Assembly: GCF_001673405.1 (NCBI RefSeq)
Contig: NZ_LZLV01000153.1
Coordinates: forward strand, 109,462-173,461
Source: Mycobacterium sp. 1245111.1
Lineage (GTDB): Bacteria; Actinomycetota; Actinomycetes; Mycobacteriales; Mycobacteriaceae
Direction: 5' to 3'
Length of the DNA stretch: 64,000 bases
Below, in pieces: positions 31,992 to 40,673 of the stretch. Position 1 is the stretch's first letter. Each line of letters starts with the position of its first letter. Position numbers and translations under genes: made by a program. Under the pieces are notes generated by a model. That model saw only the letters and a program-made list of their open reading frames with translations, did no database searches and had not been told where the DNA came from.

Positions 31992-32561
31992 ATGTCGTTG
32001 CGTGACGCCGTGCTGGCGGCTCTGCTCGAGGGGGAGTCGTCCGGCTATGACCTGGCCAAAGACTTCGACGCCTCGGTGGCGAACTTCTGGATGGCCACAC
32101 CGCAGCAGCTGTACCGGGAGCTCGAGCGGTTGGCCGAACAGGGCCTGATTCGGGCGCGCATCGTCGAGCAGGAGCGCCGGCCCAACAAGCGGATGTTCTC
32201 GCTCACCGAGGCGGGATACGAGGAGATCCGCCGGTTCACCGCCCGGCCGCCGAAGCCGTCGGCGATCCGCGACGATCTGCTGATCAAAGTGTCGGCCTTC
32301 GACGTCGGCGACGCCGCCGCGGTTCGCGACCTGATCACCGAACGCCGCGACCGGGCCGAGGCGAAGGTGCAACGCTACGAACGTCTGCGCACCCGAATTC
32401 TCGGCGGTCGCAGTGAAGAGGAATTCCTGGCCACGGCCACGCGGGTCGGGCCGTATCTGACGTTGATGCGCGGGATTTCCTACGAAGAAGAGAACGTTCG
32501 GTGGGCCGAACGCGCACTGGCAATCGTCGAGCAGCGCGCACGCGCCGGTTCGGCGACCTAG
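31992..32561 (+). CDS. PadR family transcriptional regulator
   Basis: The protein has 189 residues. The N-terminal winged helix (LRDAVLAALLEGESSGYDLA, then QLYRELERLAEQGLIRARIV, wing RPNKRMFSLTEAGYEEI) is PadR type; the C-terminal half is the Vir_act_alpha helical dimerisation domain (RDRAEAKVQRYERLRTRIL). It is probably an autorepressor that responds to an aromatic or lipophilic ligand and controls the divergent gene. Its stop overlaps that of the convergent hydrolase by 3 bp. Confidence 0.9.
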   Translation: MSLRDAVLAALLEGESSGYDLAKDFDASVANFWMATPQQLYRELERLAEQGLIRARIVEQERRPNKRMFSLTEAGYEEIRRFTARPPKPSAIRDDLLIKVSAFDVGDAAAVRDLITERRDRAEAKVQRYERLRTRILGGRSEEEFLATATRVGPYLTLMRGISYEEENVRWAERALAIVEQRARAGSAT

Positions 32562-33433
32562 CTTGCGGGCGGGTTGTCGACCGCGCGCGGTCGCTGGATG
32601 TGCTCGGACAGGAAGTCGTTGATGACGTCGGTGACTCGCGCCGGCGCCTCGAACATCGGGATGTGGCCGACGCCGTCGAGTTCGGTGATGCGGGTGTCGG
32701 GTGGCAACTGGGCCTGGAAGTAACGGTGCGAGCGGGGCGCGGGGAACACCCGGTCCTTCTCGCAGAGCACCAGATGTGCGGGCACCGCGGTCTGGGCCAA
32801 CTCGATGAGGCCGGGGTTCCATAGCGACTTGACCAGCAGCTGGAAGTAGGCGGGACAGTGCGCCACGTCGTCGACAATCGCCGCGAGCTGCTCGTCGGTG
32901 ACACCGTCGGGGGTGCCGCTGATCGGCAGCGTGGACAGCTGGCGGGTGAAGGGTAGGCGCAGCGCCTTGGGCCCCAGGAACCGGGCGAACACCCAGAACG
33001 GCATGCCCGCCACGAACTTCGCGATCACCTCGAACTTGGCCGGCGTCCAGCGCGTCCACCCGCCGGCGGGCGCGATGCCGGTGACCGTGCGGGCCCGTCC
33101 GCGGCGTTCCAGTTCGAAGGCCACCCAACCGCCGAGCGAGTTGCCGACGATATGGGCGGTGTCCCAGCCCAATTGGTCGAGCTGTCGTTCGACGTGATCG
33201 GCCAGCACCGCCGAACTCAGAAACCAGGTGCCGGACTTGGGGCCGCCGTTGTGGCCCGCCATCGTCGGGGCGAAGACCTCGTAGGAGCCGGTATCGGCCA
33301 ATTGCTGCGCGACGTCGTTCCAGACCAGCTGCGAGATCAGGAACGGATGCAGCAGCACGACCGGTTCGCCTGAGCCGAGATGGATGGGTGCGTGGGTAGG
33401 CACCGAAGGCGACGGGGAGTGAGCGGAGCTCAC
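32558..33433 (-). CDS. Alpha/beta-hydrolase fold protein
   Basis: The protein has 291 residues from a GTG at 33433. Oxyanion-hole region EPVVLLHPFLISQLVWNDV, nucleophile elbow IVGNSLGGWVAF (Ser), catalytic Asp in LVLCEKDRVFP and His in LDGVGHIPMFEAP. Substrate is unknown; mycobacterial homologues act as esterases or C-C hydrolases. The start region has repeats of GAGCGGAGCTC type and the upstream gap leads to trpS in the other direction. Confidence 0.85.
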   Translation of the reverse strand: MSSAHSPSPSVPTHAPIHLGSGEPVVLLHPFLISQLVWNDVAQQLADTGSYEVFAPTMAGHNGGPKSGTWFLSSAVLADHVERQLDQLGWDTAHIVGNSLGGWVAFELERRGRARTVTGIAPAGGWTRWTPAKFEVIAKFVAGMPFWVFARFLGPKALRLPFTRQLSTLPISGTPDGVTDEQLAAIVDDVAHCPAYFQLLVKSLWNPGLIELAQTAVPAHLVLCEKDRVFPAPRSHRYFQAQLPPDTRITELDGVGHIPMFEAPARVTDVINDFLSEHIQRPRAVDNPPAS

Positions 33434-33531
33434 GAGCGAGGAGCCGAGCTAGAAGTCACAGTGCGACAGTAAAGGCGATACCCGCGGTACTGCAAGAAGC
33501 CCCGGTGCGGGCGTGAAAAGATTGAGCCATC

Positions 33532-34551
33532 ATGAATGACGCGCCTAGGTCCAGCCGGGTTTTCTCCGGTGTGCAGCCCACCTCCGATTCGCTCCACCTA
33601 GGAAATGCGTTGGGCGCCGTCACCCAGTGGGCGCAGCTGCAAGACGATCACGACGCGTTCTTCTGCGTCGTCGACCTGCACGCCATCACGATTCCGCAGG
33701 ACCCCGAGACGCTGCGGCGTCGAACCCTGGTGACCGCCGCCCAGTATCTCGCGCTCGGCGTCGACCCGGCCCGCAGCACGATCTTCGTGCAGAGCCATGT
33801 GCCGGCCCACACGCAGTTGGCCTGGGTGCTCGGCTGCTTCACCGGTTTCGGCCAGGCTTCCCGGATGACGCAGTTCAAGGACAAGTCGACGCGTCAGGGC
33901 AGTGACGCGACCACCGTCGGCCTCTTCACCTACCCGGTGCTGCAGGCCGCCGACGTGCTGGCCTACGACGCCGAGTTGGTCCCGGTCGGCGAAGACCAGC
34001 GTCAGCACCTCGAGTTGGCCCGCGACGTCGCGCAGCGGTTCAACAGCCGCTACCCGGACACGTTCGTCGTTCCGGAGGTCCTGATTCCCAAGGCCACCGC
34101 GAAGATCTACGACCTGCAGGACCCGTCGTCGAAGATGAGCAAGTCCGCCGCCACCGATGCGGGGCTGATCAGCCTGCTCGACGCTCCGGCCGTGTCCGCC
34201 AAGAAGATTCGCTCCGCGGTGACCGACAGCGAGCGCGAGATCCGCTACGACCCGGTGGCCAAGGCCGGCATCTCGAACCTGCTGAGCATTCAGGCCGCGG
34301 TCACCGGCGCCGACATCGCGAAGCTGGTCGACGGCTACGCCGGACGCGGGTACGGCGACCTGAAGAAGGACACCGCGGAAGCCGTCGTGGAGTTCGTCAC
34401 CCCGATCAAGACGAGGGTCGACGAATTACTCAGCGACCCAACAGAACTGGAGGCGGTGTTGGCTGCCGGCGCGGCGCGGGCCGAGGACGTGGCTAGCAAG
34501 ACCGTAGACCGGGTATACGACCGGCTGGGCTTTTTACCGCGACGTCCGTAG
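33532..34551 (+). CDS. trpS: Tryptophanyl-tRNA synthetase
   Basis: The protein has 339 residues of class I type: FSGVQPTSDSLHLGNALGA carries the HIGH-like HLGN motif; KMSKS is at about residue 202 (SSKMSKSAATD). QSHVPAHTQLAWVL and GLFTYPVLQAADVLAYDA contact the amino acid and adenylate. It charges tRNA-Trp. A membrane protein gene follows 9 bp downstream. Confidence 0.97.
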   Translation: MNDAPRSSRVFSGVQPTSDSLHLGNALGAVTQWAQLQDDHDAFFCVVDLHAITIPQDPETLRRRTLVTAAQYLALGVDPARSTIFVQSHVPAHTQLAWVLGCFTGFGQASRMTQFKDKSTRQGSDATTVGLFTYPVLQAADVLAYDAELVPVGEDQRQHLELARDVAQRFNSRYPDTFVVPEVLIPKATAKIYDLQDPSSKMSKSAATDAGLISLLDAPAVSAKKIRSAVTDSEREIRYDPVAKAGISNLLSIQAAVTGADIAKLVDGYAGRGYGDLKKDTAEAVVEFVTPIKTRVDELLSDPTELEAVLAAGAARAEDVASKTVDRVYDRLGFLPRRP

Positions 34552-34560
34552 CGAGAGGTC

Positions 34561-35451
34561 ATGAGCGAACCGGCCAAAGCAGGCATCCTCGATCGACTGC
34601 GGGCGCGGTACGGATGGTTCGACCACGCGATGCGGGCCAATGACTGGTTCGACGAATGCCAGGGCAATTTCTTCGCGGCCGGGCTGACGTACTACACGAT
34701 CTTCGCGTTGTTTCCCTTGCTGATGGTCGGTTTCAGCGTCGCCGGATTTCTGCTGTCCCGACGGCCCGACATGCTGAGGGCGATCGACAACAAGGTCAGG
34801 CATGCGGTGCCGGGCGCCCTGGGGCAGCAGATGCTCGACCTGATGAACTCGGCGATCGCCGCGCGCGCGTCGGTCGGAGTGATCGGCTTGGTGGTCGCAT
34901 TGTGGGTCGGCCTGAACTGGATGAGTAATCTTCGGGTGGCGTTGACCCAACTGTGGCGGCAGAACGACGGGTCGCAGGGATACATCCGCACCAAGTTCTC
35001 CGATCTGGGCGCCATGGTGTCGTCGTTCGTGGCGATTTTCGCGACGCTCGCGCTCAGCGCGCTGGCCGGTGCGGGGCCGATGGCGCGAATGTTGCACGCG
35101 CTGGGTGTGCGCGACCTGCCGGTGCTGGACGCGATCCTTCGCAGCGCCTCGTTACTGGTGTCATTCCTGTTGTCGTGGTTGGTGTTCGGCTGGATGATCG
35201 GGCGACTGCCGCGGTATCCGGTCGACGTCCGTAGCTCCGTGCGGGCGGCGTTGCTCGCGGCAATCGGCTTCGAGCTGTTCAAGTTGGTCGCGTCGATCTA
35301 CTTGAAGTCCGTGCTGCACAGCCCGGCCGGCGCCACGTTCGGGCCGGTGTTGGGTTTCATGGTGTTCGCGTACATCACGGCACGGCTATTGCTTTTCGCG
35401 ACGGCGTGGGCGGCGACGTCGAACCCGAGCCCGGACGATGCGCCCGACTAG
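34561..35451 (+). CDS. YihY/BrkB-family inner membrane protein (Rv3335c-like)
   Basis: The protein has 296 residues with about six membrane helices (for example LTYYTIFALFPLLMVGFSVA, VIGLVVALWVGLNWMSNL, SLLVSFLLSWLVFGWMI, GPVLGFMVFAYITARLLL). The YihY/BrkB (formerly RNase BN) family has no firm function; it is not a ribonuclease. The start lies 9 bp after trpS with GAGAGG upstream, so the two are co-transcribed. Confidence 0.9.
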   Translation: MSEPAKAGILDRLRARYGWFDHAMRANDWFDECQGNFFAAGLTYYTIFALFPLLMVGFSVAGFLLSRRPDMLRAIDNKVRHAVPGALGQQMLDLMNSAIAARASVGVIGLVVALWVGLNWMSNLRVALTQLWRQNDGSQGYIRTKFSDLGAMVSSFVAIFATLALSALAGAGPMARMLHALGVRDLPVLDAILRSASLLVSFLLSWLVFGWMIGRLPRYPVDVRSSVRAALLAAIGFELFKLVASIYLKSVLHSPAGATFGPVLGFMVFAYITARLLLFATAWAATSNPSPDDAPD

Positions 35452-35762
35452 CTCACCACTTTCAGGCCCGCGATGCAGCCGACGACACCGGCGATCAGCA
35501 GCACCTTGGCCGGCGAGGCCGTCTCCTCGCCGGTCAGCATCGCGTACGCGACGGTGAGCACCGCGCCGACGCCGACCCAGACGGCGTAGCTGGTCCCGGT
35601 CGGCAGCGTGCGCATGGCGAACGCCAACCCGCCCATCGAAAACAGCAGTGCCACAGCGAAAATCAGCGACGGGATCAGCCGGGAGAATCCGTCGGATCGG
35701 TCCATCGCGGTCGCCCACACGGCCTCGAGCACACCGGATGCCACCAAGATCAGCCACGCCAT
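35448..35762 (-). CDS. Small multidrug resistance (SMR) transporter, SugE/EmrE-like
   Basis: The protein has 104 residues and four helices. The key membrane Glu is in VASGVLEAVWATAMDRS, and TSYAVWVGVGAVLTV plus VLLIAGVVGCIAGLKV complete the family pattern. The proteins work as antiparallel dimers coupled to protons and export cations such as guanidinium or quaternary ammonium. It is the third gene of the sugI-nagA-SMR series (11-bp gap) and its stop overlaps that of the YihY gene. Confidence 0.88.
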   Translation of the reverse strand: MAWLILVASGVLEAVWATAMDRSDGFSRLIPSLIFAVALLFSMGGLAFAMRTLPTGTSYAVWVGVGAVLTVAYAMLTGEETASPAKVLLIAGVVGCIAGLKVVS

Positions 35763-35773
35763 CGCACGCCCCT

Positions 35774-36904
35774 CTACCAGCTGCCGTTTGCCAAGACCGC
35801 GCTGACTCGATAATCCGCCTCCAGCACAACGAGATTGGCATTGTCACCCACGCGCACGCCGCCGGCCCCCCCGATACCGAGAGCCCGTGCCGAAGTCGTC
35901 GATGTCATGCGTACGGCCGCGATCAGCGCGGCGTCGCGGTCTGCGCCGAGGCCTGCCGCCGTCGCGAAGAGTCGGTCCATGGTCGCGGTGCTTCCGGCGA
36001 TCGTCGAGGTGCCGCTCACCCGGGCGATACCGTCGACGACGTCGACCGCCATTGGGCCCAGCCGATATTTGCCGTCCTCGGCGCCCGCCGCGGCGATGGC
36101 ATCGGTGACCAGCGCGACGCGGTCGGCCCCGGCTGACTGGACCGTCGCGTGCACCACGGCGGGATGGACGTGGACGCCGTCGGCGATCAACTCGACGGTC
36201 ACCCGGGGATCCTCCAGCAGCGCCAGAGCCGGACCCGGCTCGCGGTGGTGCAGCGGCCGCATCGCGTTGAACAGATGCGTGCCGACCGTGGCGCCCAGGT
36301 CGATCGCGCGTCGGGTCTGCTCGTAGGTGGCATCGGTATGACCGAGCGCCACAACCACTCCGGCGTCGAGGAGTTGGGTGATCGCATCGCCGCTGCCCTT
36401 ACGCTCGGGTGCGAGGGTGACCATCCGGATCGCCCCGTCGCCGGCGCTCAGCAGCGCGTCGATCTCGGCGGACGTCGGGTCTCGCATCGCGGTGAGGTCG
36501 TGCGCCCCGCAGTGTGCTGCGCTAAGCCACGGCCCCTCCAGATGAATGCCGGCGATAGCCCCGTCACGGGTCGCCTCGGCGAGCGTGCGGACCCCCGCCA
36601 ACAGATCGGCCGGGGCCGCGGTCACCAGGCTGGCCAGAGTGGTGGTCGTCCCGTGCGCGCGGTGAAAGGCGGCCGCTCGCAACACCTCTGAGACATCGCC
36701 GGCGAGGTAGGAGGCGCCGCCGCCGCCGTGCACATGGATGTCCACGAAACCGGGCACGACCGTCGCGTCGGGCAGATCGACGTCGGGCGAGTGCGGCGCC
36801 GGGCCCGCGCCGCAGCCCACGATCGTGGCGCCGGACGTGCGCACCCAGCCGGGCCGGCAGACGCCCTGTTCGAGTACGACGGTCCCGGCCGCGATCAGCG
36901 GCAT
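35774..36904 (-). CDS. nagA: N-acetylglucosamine-6-phosphate deacetylase
   Basis: The protein has 376 residues of the amidohydrolase superfamily: VPGFVDIHVHGGGG (metal-site HVH), GIHLEGPWLSAAHCGAHD (metal Glu), ALGHTDATYEQTR, GTHLFNAMRPLHHREPG and VALVTDAIAAAG (catalytic Asp). It deacetylates GlcNAc-6-phosphate during amino-sugar salvage. The start overlaps the sugar-transporter gene by 10 bp, which suggests joint uptake and use of cell-wall-derived sugars. Confidence 0.95.
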   Translation of the reverse strand: MPLIAAGTVVLEQGVCRPGWVRTSGATIVGCGAGPAPHSPDVDLPDATVVPGFVDIHVHGGGGASYLAGDVSEVLRAAAFHRAHGTTTTLASLVTAAPADLLAGVRTLAEATRDGAIAGIHLEGPWLSAAHCGAHDLTAMRDPTSAEIDALLSAGDGAIRMVTLAPERKGSGDAITQLLDAGVVVALGHTDATYEQTRRAIDLGATVGTHLFNAMRPLHHREPGPALALLEDPRVTVELIADGVHVHPAVVHATVQSAGADRVALVTDAIAAAGAEDGKYRLGPMAVDVVDGIARVSGTSTIAGSTATMDRLFATAAGLGADRDAALIAAVRMTSTTSARALGIGGAGGVRVGDNANLVVLEADYRVSAVLANGSW

Positions 36905-38298
36905 GCGGGTATATCCGTTGCCGCGCTGGGGGTTTCGTCGGGCCAGCGGCCGTTGTTCTCCCAGAAGTGGCGGATCTCCTCCAGTTGTCGCCCCTTGGTT
37001 TCGGGGGCGAAGCGGTAGATGAGGACGAACCCGGCGACGGCGAGCAGCCCCAGAATAGTGAACATCCCCGCGCCACCGAGGTTGTTCAGCATGGTCAAAA
37101 ACGTCGACTCGATCAGCGCGTTGGCCGTCAGATTGGCGGTGAGCATGGCGCTGGAGCCCAGGGAGCGCAAGTGGGCCGGGAAGCTCTCACCGGCGTAGAC
37201 CCAGACCAAGGCGCCGAAGCCGAAGGTGAATCCCATGGTGAAGGTGATCAGCCCGACATAGCCGAGGCCGGACACCGCAGTGGATTTGGCCGCGAACACG
37301 CCGATCATGATGGCGTCACCGACGATCATCGCGGCGATGCCGGACAGCAGGATAGGCCGCCGTCCGATCCGGTCGACCAGCAGCAGCGAGGCCAACACCG
37401 CGGCCAGCGAAGCCAGCTGGATCAGCGCGGGCAGCACCAGCAACGAGAAGTTGCCTTGAAATCCCATGGCTTCGAACAGGAGCGGGCTGTAGTAGATGAT
37501 TCCGTTGATGCCGCTCAGCTCGGCGAAGAAGCCGAGCCCGACCACGAACGCGGTGGCGCGCAAGTAGGGCATCCGCAGCATCTCGAGGATTGATCCACCG
37601 CGTTCTTCGCGCATCGCATCGGCGATCTCGGCAAGTTCCTGTTCGACGTCGCGGTTCGGCTCTACCCGAAGCAGTGCCGTGCGCGCGTCGTCCGTGCGAT
37701 TTTTGAACAGATACCACCGCGCGGTGTCGGGCATGTTGGCCAGCAGCGGCAGGACCAGCAGCGCCGGCACGGCCGCGAGCCCGAGCATCCAGCGCCAGCT
37801 GCCCGAATCCGCCAGCACGAAGGCGGAGAGGTAGCCCCCGATGATCCCGAGGATGGTCGCCACCTGATACGTGACCAGCATCGAACCCCGCAATCGCGCG
37901 GGTGCCGATTCCGCGATGAACACCGGGGTCACGACCGCCGACAGCCCGATCGTCATCCCGAGCGCCATCCGCGCGGTCATCAGCCACGGCATGGACACGG
38001 CGGCGGCGCCCAGCAGCGAAAACACCGCATATCCGCCTGCCACCAGCATCATTGACCGCTTGCGCCCGATCGCGTTGGCCAGAAATCCGCCGCTGAGCGC
38101 ACCGCAGATCTCACCGATGACCACCATCGTCGTCAGAAGTTCCTGCTTGCGGACGGTGAGGCTGAAATCGTTGGTGATGAACATCAGCGCGCCGGCGATG
38201 TTGGACAGGTCGTAGCCGCAGATGATGCCCAGGGCCGCCGCGGCGACCGCGATCAGCAATCGCCGCCGGGTTCGCAGTGACTCGCCGATGCGGCTCAC
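36895..38298 (-). CDS. sugI: MFS sugar-porter family transporter SugI
   Basis: The protein has 467 residues and twelve predicted helices. Sugar-porter signatures are present: GFLANAIGRKRSMM after helix 2, RMALGMTIGLSAVVTPVFIAE (helix 4-5), LVDRIGRRPILL after helix 8, and PETKGRQLEEI at the C-terminus. It is likely a proton-sugar symporter; coupling to nagA suggests an amino sugar or related substrate. dacB1 lies 40 bp upstream in the same direction. Confidence 0.9.
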   Translation of the reverse strand: MSRIGESLRTRRRLLIAVAAAALGIICGYDLSNIAGALMFITNDFSLTVRKQELLTTMVVIGEICGALSGGFLANAIGRKRSMMLVAGGYAVFSLLGAAAVSMPWLMTARMALGMTIGLSAVVTPVFIAESAPARLRGSMLVTYQVATILGIIGGYLSAFVLADSGSWRWMLGLAAVPALLVLPLLANMPDTARWYLFKNRTDDARTALLRVEPNRDVEQELAEIADAMREERGGSILEMLRMPYLRATAFVVGLGFFAELSGINGIIYYSPLLFEAMGFQGNFSLLVLPALIQLASLAAVLASLLLVDRIGRRPILLSGIAAMIVGDAIMIGVFAAKSTAVSGLGYVGLITFTMGFTFGFGALVWVYAGESFPAHLRSLGSSAMLTANLTANALIESTFLTMLNNLGGAGMFTILGLLAVAGFVLIYRFAPETKGRQLEEIRHFWENNGRWPDETPSAATDIPACR

Positions 38299-38338
38299 AA
38301 TCTCCCCTCCGGGTAGCCGCCCGGTCCACGGTCGCTGC

Positions 38339-39565
38339 TTAGTGCTGCGGCCGTCGGTTCATCGAACGCGCCACCATAATCAAGCCGAACACGACGACCG
38401 TACCGATCACCGCGACACCGACCCTAACCGGCAACGCGTCGACGCTGGGTATCAGCGCGGCCGCGTCTGCGGCGGGGCCGCCGCCATTCTCGCCTCCCGC
38501 GGCGGTCTTCGGCGCGGCCAGTGACGGGTCGGGTTCGATCAGCGTTCCCACTCGGGTGCCCGGCGCGGTCGCGAACCCGTAATCCAGCAGATGGGCGGCC
38601 TGCTGCCACGGCGCGATCGGCTGCCGGGTGCCGTGAAGCAACACCGCCATCAGTCGCCGTCCGTCGCGATTGGCGGCGCCGACGAAGGTCTGGCCGGCGT
38701 CGTCGGTGTAGCCGGTCTTGCCGCCCAGCGCTCCCGGGTAGTGATACAGCAGCTGGTTGTCGTTCTCCAGCTCGTAGCCCGGGCTGTCGCCGTGCCCGGG
38801 GAAGTCGAACTTCTCGGTGTGCACGATGTCGGCGAAAGTCGGGTTCTCCCAGGCATATCGGTAGAACAGCCCGATGTCGTAGGCCGACGTGCTCATCCCA
38901 GGGCCGTCCAGCCCCGACGGGGTCGCGGCGCGGGTGTCTTTGCCGCCGAGTTTGGCGGCCAGCGCGTTGATCTTGTCGACCGCCACCGGCATGCCGCCCA
39001 ACTGCATCGACAGCGAGTGCGCGGCGTCGTTGCCGGAATGCATCAGCAGGCCGTGCAGCAGTTGGTTGACGGTGTAGGTGCCACCGGGCGCGACGCCGAC
39101 CTTGGTGCCTTCGGCCGAGGCGTCCTCGGGGGTGCCGTCGACGGCCTTGTTGAGGTTGAGTTCGCGCAGCGACGCCATCGCGACCAGGACCTTGATCACG
39201 CTGGCCGGGCGATGACGGCCGTGCGGGTCGCGCGCGGCGATGACGGCCCCGCTGTCCAGGTCGGCCACCACCCACGCCTCGGCCGAGATGTCGCCGGGCA
39301 CCGGTGGCGTGCCGGCGGCGGTGACCACGCCGCAGCCGCCCAGCGAGTTGCCGCCGATCGGCGACGGCGGCACCGGGAGTGGCAACGGTGGCTCGCCGGC
39401 CTGCGGGACTTCCGAGGAGTCGACGGCGGCCGGGGTCGCGACCTTGTATGGGCAGATGTCGGGTGCCGGGGGCTCGGCGAGCGCCGCGGGCATGCCGAGC
39501 AGCGCGGGGGTACTCAGCAAGAAACCAGCTGCTGCCAGGCATGACGCAGTTCTGAAGATCGCCAC
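38339..39565 (-). CDS. dacB1: D-alanyl-D-alanine carboxypeptidase DacB1
   Basis: The protein has 408 residues with an N-terminal signal peptide (LAAAGFLLSTPALLG ... ALA), a Pro-rich stretch, and the penicillin-binding motifs SVIK (active Ser), SGN (HSGNDAAHS) and KTG (GGKTGYTDD). A C-terminal membrane helix (VGVAVIGTVVVFGLIMVARS) anchors it outside the membrane. It trims the terminal D-Ala of peptidoglycan stem peptides and so limits cross-linking. It stands upstream of sugI-nagA, a wall-metabolism neighbourhood. Confidence 0.94.
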   Translation of the reverse strand: MAIFRTASCLAAAGFLLSTPALLGMPAALAEPPAPDICPYKVATPAAVDSSEVPQAGEPPLPLPVPPSPIGGNSLGGCGVVTAAGTPPVPGDISAEAWVVADLDSGAVIAARDPHGRHRPASVIKVLVAMASLRELNLNKAVDGTPEDASAEGTKVGVAPGGTYTVNQLLHGLLMHSGNDAAHSLSMQLGGMPVAVDKINALAAKLGGKDTRAATPSGLDGPGMSTSAYDIGLFYRYAWENPTFADIVHTEKFDFPGHGDSPGYELENDNQLLYHYPGALGGKTGYTDDAGQTFVGAANRDGRRLMAVLLHGTRQPIAPWQQAAHLLDYGFATAPGTRVGTLIEPDPSLAAPKTAAGGENGGGPAADAAALIPSVDALPVRVGVAVIGTVVVFGLIMVARSMNRRPQH

Positions 39566-39622
39566 CGTGTGCAGAGTAGGCGATCGGCGGGCCGATTCCG
39601 GGGAGCCGCGCTGTGACTGGTG

Positions 39623-40624
39623 TTACGGATGTTGCAGATCGAGGTAACAGATCCCGGCTCCCGCGATGCGGCCCAGCCACAGCCGTCCCGGGGTTTCCAC
39701 CACCCCGGTGGCCAGACCGAAGTCGGGATGCTGGGTGTGTAGCTGGGCCACGACGTGCCCGTCGTCGGGGTCGAAACCGACGACCCACACCGTCGGCTTC
39801 GGATCGGGCAGCCACCGGTAGGGCAACAGGCGCCACATCACGCTGCGGATGATCGGTGCGCGCGGGCCCAGCCATTCGTTGAGTGCGTTGCGATCCGAGA
39901 CCAGCGCCACCCAGATGCGACCGTCCAGACCGGTGGAGATGTTGTCGGGGTAGCCGGGCAGCTCGCTGACCAACGGGGTGATGGTGCCGGCCCGGTCGCC
40001 GGTCAGCCAGTACTTCGAAACTCGGCAGCCGGCGCTCTCGGCGAACACCACCGCCGACTCGTCGGCGGTCAACGTCACGCCGTTGGCGAAATACAAGCCG
40101 CCGGCCAACTCGCTGACCGTCCCGTCGGTGCCACGCCGGAACAGCGCGCCGCTCGGGCGTCCCTCGATGACCGAGCCCTTGTAGTACTCGTAGTAGAAGC
40201 GGCTCGTCGACTCGGTGAAAAAGATTGTGCCGTCCGATGATTCGACCACGTTGGAACAGAACGACAGCGGGCGTCCGTCGATGTCGGCGACCAGGGTCTC
40301 CATCGAGTCGCTGGACGGGTCGTAGCGCAGCAGTCCGCGGTGACTGTCGCAGATCAGCAGCCGGCCGTCGCGGGCCACGGCCAGGCCGAGCGGTCGCCCG
40401 CCGGTGTCGGCGACCACCTGCACCGAGCTTCCGTCGGGGCTGATCCGGACGATGCGCCCGTCCTCGACGCCGGTGAAGATGTTCCCGTCGGTATCGGCGA
40501 CCACGTCCTCGGCGGCGGTGCCCGGCACGTCGATAATGTGCAGCGCCGCAGTGACATCCGGCTCGGGCAGCGGCCGCGAAGCCGGTGGTTGCCAGCGGAC
40601 CGGGGCGATAGGGGGTTTAGTCAT
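39623..40624 (-). CDS. SMP-30 / strictosidine-synthase-like beta-propeller protein
   Basis: The protein has 333 residues of six-bladed propeller type: AEDVVADTDGNIFTGVEDGR, GLAVARDGRLLICDSHRGLL, FTESTSRFYYEYYKGSVIEG, GGLYFANGVTLTADESAVVF and ELPGYPDNISTGLDGRIWVAL. The strictosidine synthase C-terminal pattern is strongest (YFANGVTL, LPGYPDNI). Bacterial members are probable lactonases or hydrolases of unknown substrate. A MIRU-type repeat supplies the ribosome site of this gene, which therefore probably shares a transcript with the aminotransferase side. Confidence 0.82.
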   Translation of the reverse strand: MTKPPIAPVRWQPPASRPLPEPDVTAALHIIDVPGTAAEDVVADTDGNIFTGVEDGRIVRISPDGSSVQVVADTGGRPLGLAVARDGRLLICDSHRGLLRYDPSSDSMETLVADIDGRPLSFCSNVVESSDGTIFFTESTSRFYYEYYKGSVIEGRPSGALFRRGTDGTVSELAGGLYFANGVTLTADESAVVFAESAGCRVSKYWLTGDRAGTITPLVSELPGYPDNISTGLDGRIWVALVSDRNALNEWLGPRAPIIRSVMWRLLPYRWLPDPKPTVWVVGFDPDDGHVVAQLHTQHPDFGLATGVVETPGRLWLGRIAGAGICYLDLQHP

Positions 40625-40673
40625 TGGGCGCCGCTCCTCCTCATCGCCGCGCTCTGCATCGTCGCCGGCGCGC
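40625..40673 (-). repeat. Short MIRU-type repeat
   Basis: Minus strand: GCGCCGGCGACGATGCAGAG, CGCGGCGATGAGGAGGAGCG. It fills the whole gap between the stop of the aminotransferase and the start of the propeller-protein gene and contains the GGAGGAG ribosome site of the latter. Same family as 46790-46893. Confidence 0.8.
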